A stretch of 64,000 bases of DNA from AP-15 sp963845735 (GTDB lineage: Bacteria > Pseudomonadota > Alphaproteobacteria > ATCC43930 > CGMCC-115725), in assembly GCA_963845735.1 (NCBI GenBank), contig CAWJTR010000008.1, positions 62,001 through 126,000 on the forward strand, given 5' to 3'. The position numbers and the translations under genes are program-made. Under the pieces are notes generated by a model, which was given only the letters and a program-made list of their open reading frames with translations, made no database searches and was not told the DNA's origin. How positions within the stretch are numbered: position 1 is the first letter of the stretch; every line of letters begins with the position of its first letter. Positions 39,705-49,704 of this stretch are shown piece after piece.

Positions 39705-40418
39705 TGCCGATCACCGATCCGCGACAGAGGGCAATCGCCGAAAAGAGCGTGCGGACAGGATCAACTCGGGGCCCAGGAAACCTCGACCGTAAAAATCGTC
39801 AACAACAGAGCCGAGCCGATTTTCGTGGGCTACGACGGACCGATCACTTGGGGCAAGGACTGCGTCAAATCCGCAAACGGGGTCGAAATCGGAAAGCAGG
39901 GGACTTGTACCGCGACGGTGGTTGCCAATAACCAGTCGACCCGGTTTTGCGCGGCGGACGGTCGAGTGCCGAATTGCACGCAGGCACAGGCCAATCACCT
40001 GACGATGATCGAGACGACCCCTCAAACATCTGCCGAATGCGCTTGGCTGGGTCGATCAGGCACCTGCATCTGGTACGACATCAGCTTGATACCGAGTTGG
40101 TGCACCGATGCCGACTGGCAAAAGGACCGATGCAAGGGCGAGGGCGGCGCTTCCTACAACTACCCGGTGGAGCTGACTTGCCCTGCGGAGACGACCTATA
40201 CGTGCCGGGGACCCACCAGCACGAAATACGGGTCGGAGAAATACCCGCAAAATTGCGGCAATCCTGACCCGCCGCCGCCCCATCGCGTGGGCAACGGGCC
40301 GCAATGCGTTAATGCTTATTTCTACCCAATGTATGACAAGCCAGAGAGCAGCTATGCGCCAAATTCGGTTTGTCCCGGCGAGCAAATCTTGACGATTACG
40401 TTTCTGTCCGGGCCGTAG
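39705..40418 (+). CDS. Cys-rich thaumatin-like protein, N-terminus not resolved
   Basis: The first start codon in frame is GTG 39825, but similarity begins before it: the open frame from 39705 reads QETSTVKIVNNRAEPIFVGY, a typical first strand pair of a thaumatin-like fold. The body has more than ten cysteines, a CIWYDISLIPSWCTDAD segment that resembles the conserved YDIS motif of thaumatin family proteins, and a Pro-rich stretch NPDPPPPHR. Such a protein needs a signal peptide, and none is present in this frame, so the start is probably displaced by an indel upstream of 39705. The role is unknown; related proteins in fungi and plants bind glucans. Confidence 0.6.
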   Translation, partial: CRSPIRDRGQSPKRACGQDQLGAQETSTVKIVNNRAEPIFVGYDGPITWGKDCVKSANGVEIGKQGTCTATVVANNQSTRFCAADGRVPNCTQAQANHLTMIETTPQTSAECAWLGRSGTCIWYDISLIPSWCTDADWQKDRCKGEGGASYNYPVELTCPAETTYTCRGPTSTKYGSEKYPQNCGNPDPPPPHRVGNGPQCVNAYFYPMYDKPESSYAPNSVCPGEQILTITFLSGP

Positions 40419-40573
40419 TTCGCGGGGACTCGCAACCGGTCTCCGTAAAGTTACCGCTCTGCCAATGGCTTCGGCCGTAGCCGGCTGTTTGTCATCGCCG
40501 GTTGCCGCGTCCGACCGGAACGGCCTACAATCACGGCCGGTAAATTCGATCGCGACCCAGGAGAGAAACGATA

Positions 40574-42168
40574 ATGGCAGCCGCAACGCCCGATCAGGAA
40601 ACAACACGCTTATATGGTGAACTCGAGGATCGGCTCCTCGCTCGCGATCAGGTCGGCGGCAGCCGGGTTTATTATGAACTGCTTCAACGCGGCCGGCCGT
40701 TGCCGGAAATCATGGCCCAGGCGGTGCGAATCCATGCGCCCTATACGCACGTGCCATACCATCAGCGCATCGACGACGGCTTTCCCAACTTCGTCAACAA
40801 CGACCATTGCCTGCTCTCGGCGCGCGCCGCGATCAATCTTCAGCAGATGCTGCCGGAAAAGCTGGCCGCGCTGCCATTGGCGCAGACGATCTGGTACATC
40901 CCCTCGGGACTCGATATCTGGAACCAAAAGATCCTCAAGGCGCCTGGCCATTATGCGACCCGCGGCTACAAGATGCCGAATACCGAGCCGCCAAAGCCGG
41001 TCGTCTATTGGCCGGACCAGGAGCCGCTGCGCGAATCCGGCCCGCTTAGCGAGCGCCTCAACAACTGGCTGACCCTGGTCGAGCGCGGCCAGGTCATCGA
41101 TGCCTACCGCACCTTCCTCGGCCTGATGGAGGAGACGGAGCACCGCAAGGAGGTGCTGGCTCAACTCGTTTTCGCCGGGCTGATCGATGTTCAGGACCGC
41201 ATGCTCTACAACCGCTCCTACACGACCGGGCACAAGGCCTATCGCGCCCGTTCGGTGGTCGAGATCGGCAACGCGGTCGGCTGGGACAACGCCCACGACG
41301 TGCTCTATGCGGGCGCGCTCGACATTGCCGTCGGGCCGCGCTGGCATTCGGTCTACGAGATGGCGTGCAACATCGTCACGATGTTCATCGAAGGCGCCGA
41401 GGTCCACGCCGTCCCGCAAGGCGGCACAACCGAGCGCGAGCGCGCACTGCTGACCAATACCGGCGATTTGTCCGCGGGCGAAACCGACGAACTGGTCGAC
41501 GCGCTGATTCGCCAGCACGAGCCAGCCTACATCGAAAAGATCAGCGCTTGCTGCTCGCCGGCACTTCGCCGCGGCGCATCGTCGATGCGATCCAGCTGGC
41601 GGCCGGACAGGTGGTGCTCGAGACCGACGGCCCGAACGCCTTCTCGATGCCGCAGCACACTTACGAGTATTGCAACACGCTCGGCTGGTTCTACGACAAT
41701 TTCGAGCACCCGCAGCGGCTCAAGCTGCTTTACGTCGCGGGCTCGATGGTCAATCAGGCGGCCTGGAACCAAAAGCACATGGGCTGGGTCAAATCGGAAC
41801 CGATCAGCGCGCCGGCCGGCGCCGACCGCCTGACCGGAGCCCAGATCATCGGGCGTCTCGAAGACGCGATGACGGCGTTCGACACCGCGCAGTCGGTGGC
41901 TTGGACAAAGGCGTATCTCGACAGCGGCGAGGATCATTCGCCGCTGGTGCAGCGGCTGGCCCTGATGGCAACGCGTTTCGGCAACGACCCGCATAATCAG
42001 GAAATCCCGCAATGCCTGTTGCAGGATTACGGCAAGAACCAATGCGCCGACCGCGCGCGGCTGTTGCTCGCCTGCGCGCACATTTCCGCCGGTCACCGCA
42101 AATACGGCGACACCTTCGAAGCCAGCCGCCGCTTCGGCGAAGCGATGGGTCTGGCCGAACTGCACTGA
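40574..42168 (+). CDS. Large conserved hypothetical protein, His-rich, one frameshift
   Basis: Starts at ATG 40574 with a good CAGGAGAG ribosome site. The first frame runs to about 41550 and contains IHAPYTHVPYHQRIDDGFPN, NNDHCLLSARAAINLQQMLP, IWYIPSGLDIWNQ and NRSYTTGHKAYRARSVVE. The next frame continues LLLAGTSPRRIVDAIQLAAG, FSMPQHTYEYCNTLGWFYDN, NDPHNQEI and ACAHISAGHRKYGDTFEA. Reconstructed length is about 531 residues. It is mostly helical with several clustered histidines suitable for metal binding, and no signal or membrane segment. I do not recognise a named family with confidence; a distant tie to questin-oxidase-like proteins is a guess. It is 69 bp upstream of cbiD on the same strand. 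Confidence 0.75.
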
Positions 42169-42237
42169 GAGCCCGCCGGCGCAGGCGGCCCCGCGCTTCG
42201 GGAGTACAGGGCGAGAAGATTTCGGTGAGCCTCCGCC

Positions 42238-43409
42238 GTGACCGCGGCTGAACCTTTCCGGGCACAATTTGCGGCGCCAAAGAGAGGCAAAGCCGGAGAA
42301 CTGCGCCGCGGCTGGACTACCGGCGCCTGCGCCACGGCCGCCACCAAGGCCGCCTTTATCGGCTGGATAACGGGTGAGTTCCCGGACCCGATCGAGATCC
42401 TGTTGCCGCGCGGCGCACGGGTCGGCTTTGCGCTGGCCTGCCACGAGCGCACTCGCCGATGGCGCCCGCGCCGGGGTGGTCAAGGATGCCGGCGACGACC
42501 CGGACGTTACCAATGGTCTGCTGATCGTCTCGACGGTCCGCCCCGGTCCGGCCGGCGGCGGCATCGTCTTTCGCGCCGGGCCTGGCGTCGGGACGGTCAC
42601 ACGGGCCGGGCTGCCGATCCCGCCGGGCGAGCCCGCGATCAACCCGGCGCCACGTAAAATGATCCGCGACGCCGTCGCCGAAGCCGCCTCGTCACTGGGC
42701 GGCGCAACCGACATCGAGGTCGAGATCTCGATCCCCGGCGGCGAGGCGGTCGCGCGCAAGACGCTCAACCCGCGGCTCGGCATCGTCGGCGGGCTGTCGA
42801 TCCTCGGCACCACCGGGATCGTCGTGCCGTATTCCTGCTCCGCCTGGATCCACAGTATCTATCGGGGCATCGACGTGGCGCGCGCCGCCGGGCTTGCGCA
42901 TGTCGCGGGGTCGACCGGCGCGACCTCCGAGGCGGCGGTCCAGGCATTGCACGGACTGCCGGAGCACGCGCTGATCGACATGGGGGACTTCGCCGGCGGC
43001 ATGCTGAAATATCTGCGCCGCCATCCCCTGCCCCGCGTCACCGTGGCCGGCGGCATCGCCAAGATCGCGAAGCTGGGCCAGGGTCTGCTCGATCTTCATT
43101 CCCGCGCCGGGGCAATCGATTTCGATTGGCTGGCTCAGCGCTTGGCCGAGGCCGGCGGCGATGCCGAGACCGTGGCCGCCGCGCGCGCGCGCTAATACCG
43201 CGCTCGAAATCTATCAGATGGCTGAAGCGATCGGTTTGCCATTGGCCGCGGTCGTTGCCGAGCATGCCTGGCGCACCGCCGCTCAGGTGCTGGCCGGCGG
43301 TGCCATCGAGCTGGAGATCGCGATATTCGACCGTCAGGGCCGCCTCGCCGGACGAACCCCCTTCGGCCCGGTTTCCACTGTCGCGGAGCGGCGGAACCGC
43401 CGTTCGTAA
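42238..43409 (+). CDS. cbiD: Cobalt-precorrin-5B (C1)-methyltransferase, two frameshifts
   Basis: GTG start at 42238. The first frame has the signature GELRRGWTTGACATAATKAA. It breaks near 42450; the second frame runs from ALADGARAGVVKDAGDDPDV through NPRLGIVGGLSILGTTGIVV and PYSCSAWIHSI to AETVAAARA. A second break at the GC-repeat near 43190 leads to NTALEIYQMAEAIGLPLA and the end at 43409. About 390 residues in total. CbiD uses SAM to methylate C1 and extrude acetaldehyde, a step mostly linked to the anaerobic pathway, yet here it accompanies aerobic-type cobG. Its 3' end overlaps the end of convergent cobM by 76 bp. Confidence 0.92.
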
Positions 43410-44137
43410 TCCGAGGAATAGAGTGCGCTGTCGCGAAAGCCACCCGGGTCGAGCGCGGGGCCGACAAGAATCACCGCCGTCCGTTCCAATACCTCGGCGC
43501 GCACGAGAGCTGCGATCTCGCCGAGCGGGCTCTCGATGATGCGCTGATCCGGCCACGAGGCGCGCCACACCACCGCGACCGGGCAGTCGGCGCCGTATGC
43601 AGGCAGCAGTTCGTCGACGACCTTCTCGATCGCATGGACCGAGAGATGGATCGCGAGCGTCGCCCGCGTCGCCGCGAACCTCGCCAAGCCTTCGGTCGCC
43701 GGCATCGCCGAGGCGCGGCCGGAGGTCCGGGTCAGCACCACCGACTGCGCCACTTCCGGCACGGTCAATTCGCGGCGCAACGCCGCCGCCGCCGCCGCGA
43801 AAGCCGGCACCCCGGGGGTCACGGTATAGGGGATGCCGAGGCCATCCAGGCGGCGGATTTGTTCGCCAAGCGTGCTCCAGATCGACAGATCGCCCGAGTG
43901 CAGGCGGGCGACATCCTCGCCCCGCGCTTGGGCGCGCACGAACTCGGCGGTAATGCCGTCGAGATCGAGCGGCGCGGTGTCGATCCGGCGGGCATCCGGC
44001 GGGCACCAGTCGAGGATCTCAGGCGGGACCAGCGAGCCGGCATAGAGGCAGACCGGGCAGCGCTCGATCAGATTGCGGCCGCGCACCGTGATCAGGTCGG
44101 GCGCGCCGGGGCCGGCGCCGATGAAGTGAACGGTCAT
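43334..44137 (-). CDS. cobM: Precorrin-4 C11-methyltransferase
   Basis: 267 residues, intact. Tetrapyrrole methylase fold: VHFIGAGPGAPDLITVRGRN at the start, LYAGSLVPPEIL, RLHSGDLSIW (the catalytic loop), YTVTPGVPAFAAAAAAL and LPAYGADCPVAVVWRASWP. It adds the C11 methyl group to precorrin-4 in corrin synthesis. It follows cobL with a 12-bp gap. The C-terminal tail after RRFRR is longer than usual and overlaps cbiD, so the last 15-20 residues may not be native. Confidence 0.94.
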   Translation of the reverse strand: MTVHFIGAGPGAPDLITVRGRNLIERCPVCLYAGSLVPPEILDWCPPDARRIDTAPLDLDGITAEFVRAQARGEDVARLHSGDLSIWSTLGEQIRRLDGLGIPYTVTPGVPAFAAAAAALRRELTVPEVAQSVVLTRTSGRASAMPATEGLARFAATRATLAIHLSVHAIEKVVDELLPAYGADCPVAVVWRASWPDQRIIESPLGEIAALVRAEVLERTAVILVGPALDPGGFRDSALYSSDYERRFRRSATVETGPKGVRPARRP

Positions 44138-44149
44138 GTCGGGATCGCC

Positions 44150-45386
44150 TCATGGCTTTGTCGCCGCCCATTGGGTAATCGGCAGCGCCGTTCGCCAGCC
44201 ATGCAACCCGCCGAGCGGCTCGGCGCGGGCAATCGCGATGCGCCGCAAGGCGCCGCCATGGCGCGCGTACAGGTCGGCCAACAGCACCTCGGTCTCCAGC
44301 GTCACGGCATTGACGACCATACGCCCGCCGGGTTGCAGCGCCGTCCAGCCGGTCTCAAACACCGCCGGGTCCGAGGCGCCGCCGCCGATAAAGACCGCGT
44401 CCGGCGCGGGCAACGCGGCAAGCGCCTCCGGGCGCTCGACCGACGATCACCTCCAGCGCATCGACGCCGAGTTCCGCGGCATTGCGCCGGATACGCGCGG
44501 CGCGCTCCGGGTGTTGCTCGACGGCGATGCAGCGATTGCGGCGATGGCGCAGGCACCATTCGATGCCGACCGAACCCGACCCGGCGCCGATATCCCACAG
44601 CAATTGACCCGCCCGCGGCGCGAGGGCGGCGAGGGTGACCGCGCGGATCTCCGCTTTGGTCAGCTGCCCGTCATTCTCGAACCAGGTATCGTCGAGACCG
44701 GATGCGAGGGTCACCACCCGCGCCGCGCGCTCGCCCGCGACCTCGATCGCCACGGTGTTCAACGGGTCGATCTCGGCGAGACCGAAATCGGCCGCGCGCA
44801 TTCGACGGACGCGCTCGCGCGGTCCGCCCATCGCCTCGAGCACCGTCAACGTTGAGTTGCCGAAGCCGCGTGCGGTCAGCAGCGCGGCCAGCCGGCCCGG
44901 CGTCTGCCCGTCCCAGCTCAGCGCCAGGATACGAGCCCGCGGCTGTAAATACGGGATGATCCGTTCCAACGCCCGCCCATGCAGGCTCAGGCACTCGCAA
45001 TCGGGCAGCGACCAGCCGAGCCTAGCGGCAGCGAGGCTGAAAGCAGATGGCAGCGGATAGCAGACGATCTCTTCGGCAGGCGCCAACCGGGCCAGTTCCG
45101 CGCCGACGCCGTAGTGGAACGGGTCGCCGGTCGCCAGCACGCAGGTCGGCCGCCCGCGCCGCTCGATAATCATCGCATAGGCGTCGGAAAGCGGCGTCGG
45201 CCAAGCGAGCGTTTGCGCCGCAATCGGTTGGACGAGTCGCAAATGCCGCGCGCCGCCAACTACGAACTCGGCCGCGTCGAGGACCTCCAGGGCGGCATTC
45301 GACAGGCCCTGCCGGCCATCCTCGCCGACGCCGAGGATCGACAGCCACAGTAGCGGCGCGGCTGGACTGGACAGACGATCAGGCAT
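44150..45386 (-). CDS. cobL: Precorrin-6Y C5,15-methyltransferase (decarboxylating), CbiE-CbiT fusion, one frameshift
   Basis: The start at ATG 45386 fits the family opening LSILGVGEDGRQGLS; the ORF continues further left without homology. The CbiE half (to about residue 200) has CVLATGDPFHYGVG and CYPLPSAFSLAAARLGW. The CbiT half has QLTKAEIRAVTLAALAP, the SAM motif LLWDIGAGSGSVGIEWC and AVEQHPERAARIRRNAA. The frame breaks near 44440; the rest reads PDAVFIGGGASDPAVFETGW to the stop. About 412 residues. It methylates C5 and C15 and removes the C12 acetate carboxyl. Only 16 bp separate its start from the divergent cobK start. Confidence 0.94.
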
Positions 45387-45402
45387 CGGCGAAGACACCC
45401 GC

Positions 45403-46165
45403 ATGCGTATCCTTGTTCTCGGTGGGACGACCGAAGCCTCGGCGCTCGCGGCGAAACTCGCCGAGCGAGCCGATATCGACGCGATTTTGTCCTTGGCCGG
45501 GCGCACCACCAACCCGCGCCCATCGCCGCTGCCGACAAGAACCGGCGGCTTCGGCGGCGCCGAAGGTCTGGCGCGTTGGCTGACGGAGCACCAGACCGAC
45601 GCGGTCGTCGATGCCACCCACCCTTTCTCCGCGATGATGTCGCACAACGCCGCCGCGGCATGCTCCCGTCTGGGCCTGCCATTGCTGGGGCTGCGCCGGC
45701 CGCCCTGGCGCGCCCAGCCAGGCGATCGCTGGATCGAGGTCGCGACGATGGCGGATGCGGTGCCGGCGCTGGGAGCGGCACCACGCCGCGTCTTTCTGAC
45801 GATCGGCCGGCTCGAGCTGGCGCCCTTCGCCACCGCCCCGCAGCACTTCTATCTGGTGCGCTCGATCGAGCCGGTCGGCGACGCGCTGCCGGTGCCGCGG
45901 GTCAGCACGCTGCTCGCCCGGGGGCCGTTCGACGAGGCCGGCGAGCGGGCGCTGTTGGAAAGCGAACACATCGATGTCATCGTCACCAAGAACTCCGGCG
46001 GTTCGGCCACCTATGCCAAGATCGCTGTGGCCCGCGCGCTTGGGCTGCCGGTGGTCGTCGTTGCGCGGCCGGAAAAACCGGCGGTCACCGAAGCCGAAAG
46101 CGTCGTCGCGGCGCTGGACTGGATCGACGCTCAACAACGGGTTCCGCTGCTCGCGCGGCGTGTAG
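45403..46165 (+). CDS. cobK: Precorrin-6A reductase, 3' end affected by a one-base shift
   Basis: ATG 45403. Opening MRILVLGGTTEASALAAKLA is the nucleotide-binding start of CobK. Further blocks are VVDATHPFSAMMSHNAAAAC, FLTIGRLELAPF and VTKNSGGSATYAKIAVAR. After the family end (WIDAQQRVPLL) the frame runs on past the expected stop. Removing one base at about 46148-46155 gives a TAG at 46163-46165 and a normal length of about 253 residues. It reduces precorrin-6A with NADPH. Unlike its pathway neighbours it lies on the plus strand, head to head with cobL and tail to tail with cobJ. Confidence 0.92.
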
Positions 46166-46902
46166 ACATAAGGGACGGCGCCGCCGCCGCGGGCGATCCG
46201 CCGGGTCGCGGTCGCGCCGATCACGACGATCGTCGCCATGTCGGCGGCAACGGAGCCGGCCTCGCCGAGCCGTTCGACCGCGATCCGCTCCTCGGGTCGG
46301 CCGACGGCATGGGCGAAGATGACCGGCGTGTCGGGATCGCGCATCTCGGCGACGATTCGCAGCGCGTCTTCGAGCTGGTGCGGGCGGGCCATCGATGCCG
46401 GGTTGTACAGGGCGATCACGAAATCGGCTGCGGCAGCTGCGCGAAGCCGCTGTTCGATAGTGGCCCACGGCTTCAGATTGTCGGACAGCGAGATCGCGCA
46501 GAAATCGTTGCCCAACGGTGCGCCGACCCGTGCTGCCGCCGCGACCATCGCGGTGACGCCCGGCTCGACCCGGATGTCCAGGTCGCGCCACGCCGGCGGC
46601 CCCTGCTCGACGGCCTCAAACACGGCCGCGGCCATCGCAAACACGCCGGGGTCGCCGCCTGAAACAACGACCACCCGCCGCCCCTGAGACGCGAGGTCGA
46701 GCGCCAGACGGGCGCGGTCGAGTTCGGTGCGGTTGTCGAAGCCATAGCGCTGCTGGCCGGGCGTCTCCGGTACGCGGTCGAGATAGGTGCGATAGCCGAC
46801 CAGATCGGTCGCCGCTTCCAGTGCAGCCGATGCCGCGGGGGTCAGCCATTGCGGGTCGCCCGGGCCGAGGCCGACCACCGTCAAACTCCCCGGCGCCTTC
46901 AC
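46131..46902 (-). CDS. cobJ: Precorrin-3B C17-methyltransferase, 3' end affected by a one-base shift
   Basis: GTG start at 46902, overlapping the cobI stop (GTGA). Motifs are GSLTVVGLGPGDPQWLTPAA, VVSGGDPGVFAMAAAVFE, VEPGVTAMVAAAARVGAPLG and DFCAISLSDNLKPW, then ALYNPASMARPHQL and the family end VPYVYTPRE. Beyond this the frame stays open through cobK. The same single base removal (46148-46155) that mends cobK gives a TGA at 46131-46133 here, so both genes are probably intact in the cell. It catalyses ring contraction with C17 methylation. Confidence 0.92.
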
Positions 46903-47654
46903 CCGCGGCGCCCCCGGCCGGGCACCAGGATCAGCGAGAAATAGGGCGCACTGTCCTCGGCTATGTCGGCGACCGGGCTGATGCGCTGACCCGTCATCGT
47001 CGCGCGCTCGACGTAGACGGCTCTGTCGAGCAGCCCGGCGGCGGCGAGGGCGTCGCGCACCTTGGGCAGGTTCCGCCCCAGTTTGATGATCACAGCGGCA
47101 TCCGTCGATCCAAGGCGCTCCACAAGATCGGCATAGCGCAAGGTAGCGGGAAGGACGGTCAGTACATCGTCGGCCCAGCCGATCGGCATGCCCGCGCCCG
47201 CGCCCGCTCCCGCCATGCCGGTAATCCCGGGCACGATTTCGATCGCCACCCGGTCCTTCAAGCGCAGCCACAGATGGGTAAACGAGCCGTAGAAGAACGG
47301 GTCACCCTCGCACAGCACCGCGACCGAACGCCCGGTGGCGATCTCGTCGATCAAGCGTGCGGCGGCCCGGTCGTAGAAGGCGCTGATCGCCGCGGCGTAA
47401 TCGGGGTGGGCGAGCGGGATTTCGGTCGTTACCGGATAGTAGAGCGGCAATTCGCGCCCGGGATCGGGGCCGATCACGGCATCGGCGATGGTGCGGGCGT
47501 GGCCGCGTTCGCCCTTCTTGGCGAAATGCACGACGCGGTCGGCGGCGCGCAGCACCTTTAACGCCCGCATCGTCACATAGTCAGGGTCACCGGGCCCCAG
47601 CCCGACGCCGACAAGGCGCGCGGCCGAGGGCCAATGGCCATTGGTCGGGATCAT
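46899..47654 (-). CDS. cobI: Precorrin-2 C20-methyltransferase
   Basis: 251 residues from ATG 47654, which overlaps the cobH stop (ATGA). Family blocks are LVGVGLGPGDPDYVTMRALK, VVHFAKKGERGHARTIAD, LCEGDPFFYGSFTHL, EIVPGITGMAGAGAGAGMPI and VIIKLGRNLPKVRDAL. It methylates precorrin-2 at C20, the first committed step of the corrin branch. The frame is continuous with an artefactual upstream extension through cobH; the true start is set by homology and by the ATGA coupling. Confidence 0.94.
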   Translation of the reverse strand: MIPTNGHWPSAARLVGVGLGPGDPDYVTMRALKVLRAADRVVHFAKKGERGHARTIADAVIGPDPGRELPLYYPVTTEIPLAHPDYAAAISAFYDRAAARLIDEIATGRSVAVLCEGDPFFYGSFTHLWLRLKDRVAIEIVPGITGMAGAGAGAGMPIGWADDVLTVLPATLRYADLVERLGSTDAAVIIKLGRNLPKVRDALAAAGLLDRAVYVERATMTGQRISPVADIAEDSAPYFSLILVPGRGRRG

Positions 47655-48281
47655 TCTGCCTCGCTCGCCAGCGCGTTTATCGCCGCCGCCGCAATCGCGC
47701 TGCCGCCGCGCCGGCCATGCACGACGAGAAAAGGAACGCGCCGGTCTTGCGCCAGCGCCCGCTTTGCCTCGGCCGCGCCGACAAAGCCGACCGGGACGCC
47801 GATTACCACGGCCGGCAAGGGCGTCCCTTCGTCGAGGATTTCGAGCAGCCGGAACAGCGCCGTCGGCGCGTTGCCGATGACCACGACGGCATCGCCCAGG
47901 CGCTCGCGCCACAGCTCGACCGCAGCGGCGCTGCGGGTAGTGCCGAGCGTCCGCGCGAAATCCGGCACGCGCGGATCGTCGAGGGCGCAAACTACATCGT
48001 TGGCAGCCGGCAGGCGCGCGCGGGTGACGCCATGCATGACCATCTTGGAATCGCAGAAAATCGCGGCGCCGGCGCTTCAGCGCCCTTTCGCCGGCTTCAG
48101 CGAAATCAGGCGACAGCTCCACGTCGCGCGGCAGGTCGATCATGCCGCAGGCGTGGATCATGCGCACGACGACGCGTTCCGCCGCGCCGGAGAAGCCGGC
48201 CAGATCCGCCTCGGCGCGGATCGCCGCGAACGAGCGCCGATAGATTTCGGCGCCGTCGCGAAGGTAGTTGCGCGAGCTCAT
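47651..48281 (-). CDS. cobH: Precorrin-8X methylmutase, one frameshift
   Basis: ATG 48281 opens with NYLRDGAEIYRRSFAAIRAE, then VVVRMIHACGMIDLPRDVEL with the catalytic His. The frame breaks near 48065, where an extra C turns KAGAAIFCDSKM into another frame. It continues MVMHGVTRARLPAAND, GNAPTALFRLLEIL and PAVVIGVPVGFVGAAEAK to the stop at 47651. About 209 residues, normal size. It moves the C11 methyl to C12, producing hydrogenobyrinate. Confidence 0.93.
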
Positions 48282-49589
48282 GTCTCTGCCGCCGGAGAAC
48301 CGCGATGCGAGGTCGGCGCGGGTTTGGACCGATGATAGACGCCGCTCGATGTCGTCGATCGAGAGACGGCCGACGGCAGGATCGCGCGGGCTCCCCTCGA
48401 CGACAACCCTGTAGGCGCCATTGTCGCCCACCAAGGTCAGTGCGGCCGGACCCGGATGGGCGCAGCCCTTGGCGCACCCCGAAACGTGAATTTGGCCGCC
48501 GGTTTGAAGCAGCGGGCGCGCAGCCGCCGCGAGCCGGGCCGCATCGCGCCGCGTCATGACCGAGGCATTGGCGCAATCCGGTTGTCCCGGACAGGCGAAG
48601 ACAGCGAGGCGCGGATCGGCGGGCTCGATGATCAGCCCGGCTCCGGACGCCAAAGCGATCAAGGTTCCGAGGTCCTGTCGCCGTACCTCCGGAATTACGA
48701 TGCCGCGCCACGGCGACAGACGCACCTCGCCGCCGCCGAACCGCTCCGCCCAGCTCGCGATTTGCGTCAACTGGTCTGCGTCGCACCGGCCAAACGGCAG
48801 CGCCAGAACGACGCCTGCCCGGCCGCCCGGCATTTGCAACGGGCCGGCACGCGGCGCCATTGGGCGCTGCGTCGGCACGGTCGGTGGCGCGAGCCGGGCA
48901 GTATCGGCAAGTCTCGCGCGCAGATCGGCCGGGGCGTCCCGCATCGCCAACGACTTCCCAGCCCCGACCGCGTCGGCAAAGTCGGTCAGCATCGCGACAA
49001 GCGCCGACGGCAGCGCCGCCGGCGACGTCGTTCCGCACCAGCGCGGTCCATCCGCAGCGGCGAGACCGACGGCGATGCTGCTGCTGGAGACGGCGACCGC
49101 GTAAATCTCGGCATCAAGCTCGACCAGCGGGAACCGCCCGCCGCCGTCGACCACGATTGCGAGCTTGCCGGGAAGCCCCTCGACGGTCCGCAGCGCGGCT
49201 TCGACCCGTAGCGCGAGCGCAGCCGCATCGACATGGTCGATCGGGTCGAGGCCGGCGAGCGGCGAGACGATCGTGCGGCGCGGCCCGGGGCCGGCCAGGC
49301 CGGCGGCGGCAAGCTGCTCGACCAGCGCCGGGTGCGAATGTGCAAAAACGCCGCGGATCTGCAGATTGCCCCGGCTGGAAATGTCGAGCAGCCCGTTCCC
49401 GCAGCTTCGCGCCGCCGTGGCGATTGCCTGCAACTGCCCGGCGGTAAGCCTGCCGAGAGGCGGATGAAGCCGCACCAGCAGACCGTCTCCGGTCGGCATC
49501 GGGTGCAATACGTCCGGACACCAACCGCGCTTGGCGGGACGCAGCTGGTGAAATTCCGGCGCCGGCTCGGCTGGTGGATCTGCGGACAA
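48278..49589 (-). CDS. cobG: Precorrin-3B synthase, reads in frame into cobH
   Basis: TTG start at 49589; FHQLRPAKRGWCPDVLHPMP begins the sulfite/nitrite reductase-like half. Other blocks are HPPLGRLTAGQLQAIATAA, ISSRGNLQIRG and, for the [4Fe-4S]/siroheme-type site, FACPGQPDCANAS with HVSGCAKGCAHPGPAALTLV. The enzyme uses oxygen to make precorrin-3B, so it marks the aerobic route. Its frame runs without stop into cobH. In the next frame a TGA overlaps the cobH ATG (ATGA), the same coupling seen for cobH-cobI, so a one-base shift near the 3' end is more likely than a true fusion. A cobalamin riboswitch precedes it. Confidence 0.9.
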
Positions 49590-49704
49590 GCGGTGCGTTC
49601 CCCGGCAACAGCGCTATCCGTCACCCGCAAGCCGGCCGCGCCCGCCGAGAAATGGGCCCGCCCCGCCGGTACACCCCGCCCGGCGCGCTCGCGCGTGACC
49701 ACGA

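Noticed and set aside
45379..47271. 630-codon minus-strand ORF covering cobJ and all of cobK
   Set aside because: Only the part from 46902 down to about 46150 matches a family (CobJ). The rest is the antisense of cobK and results from a lost stop.
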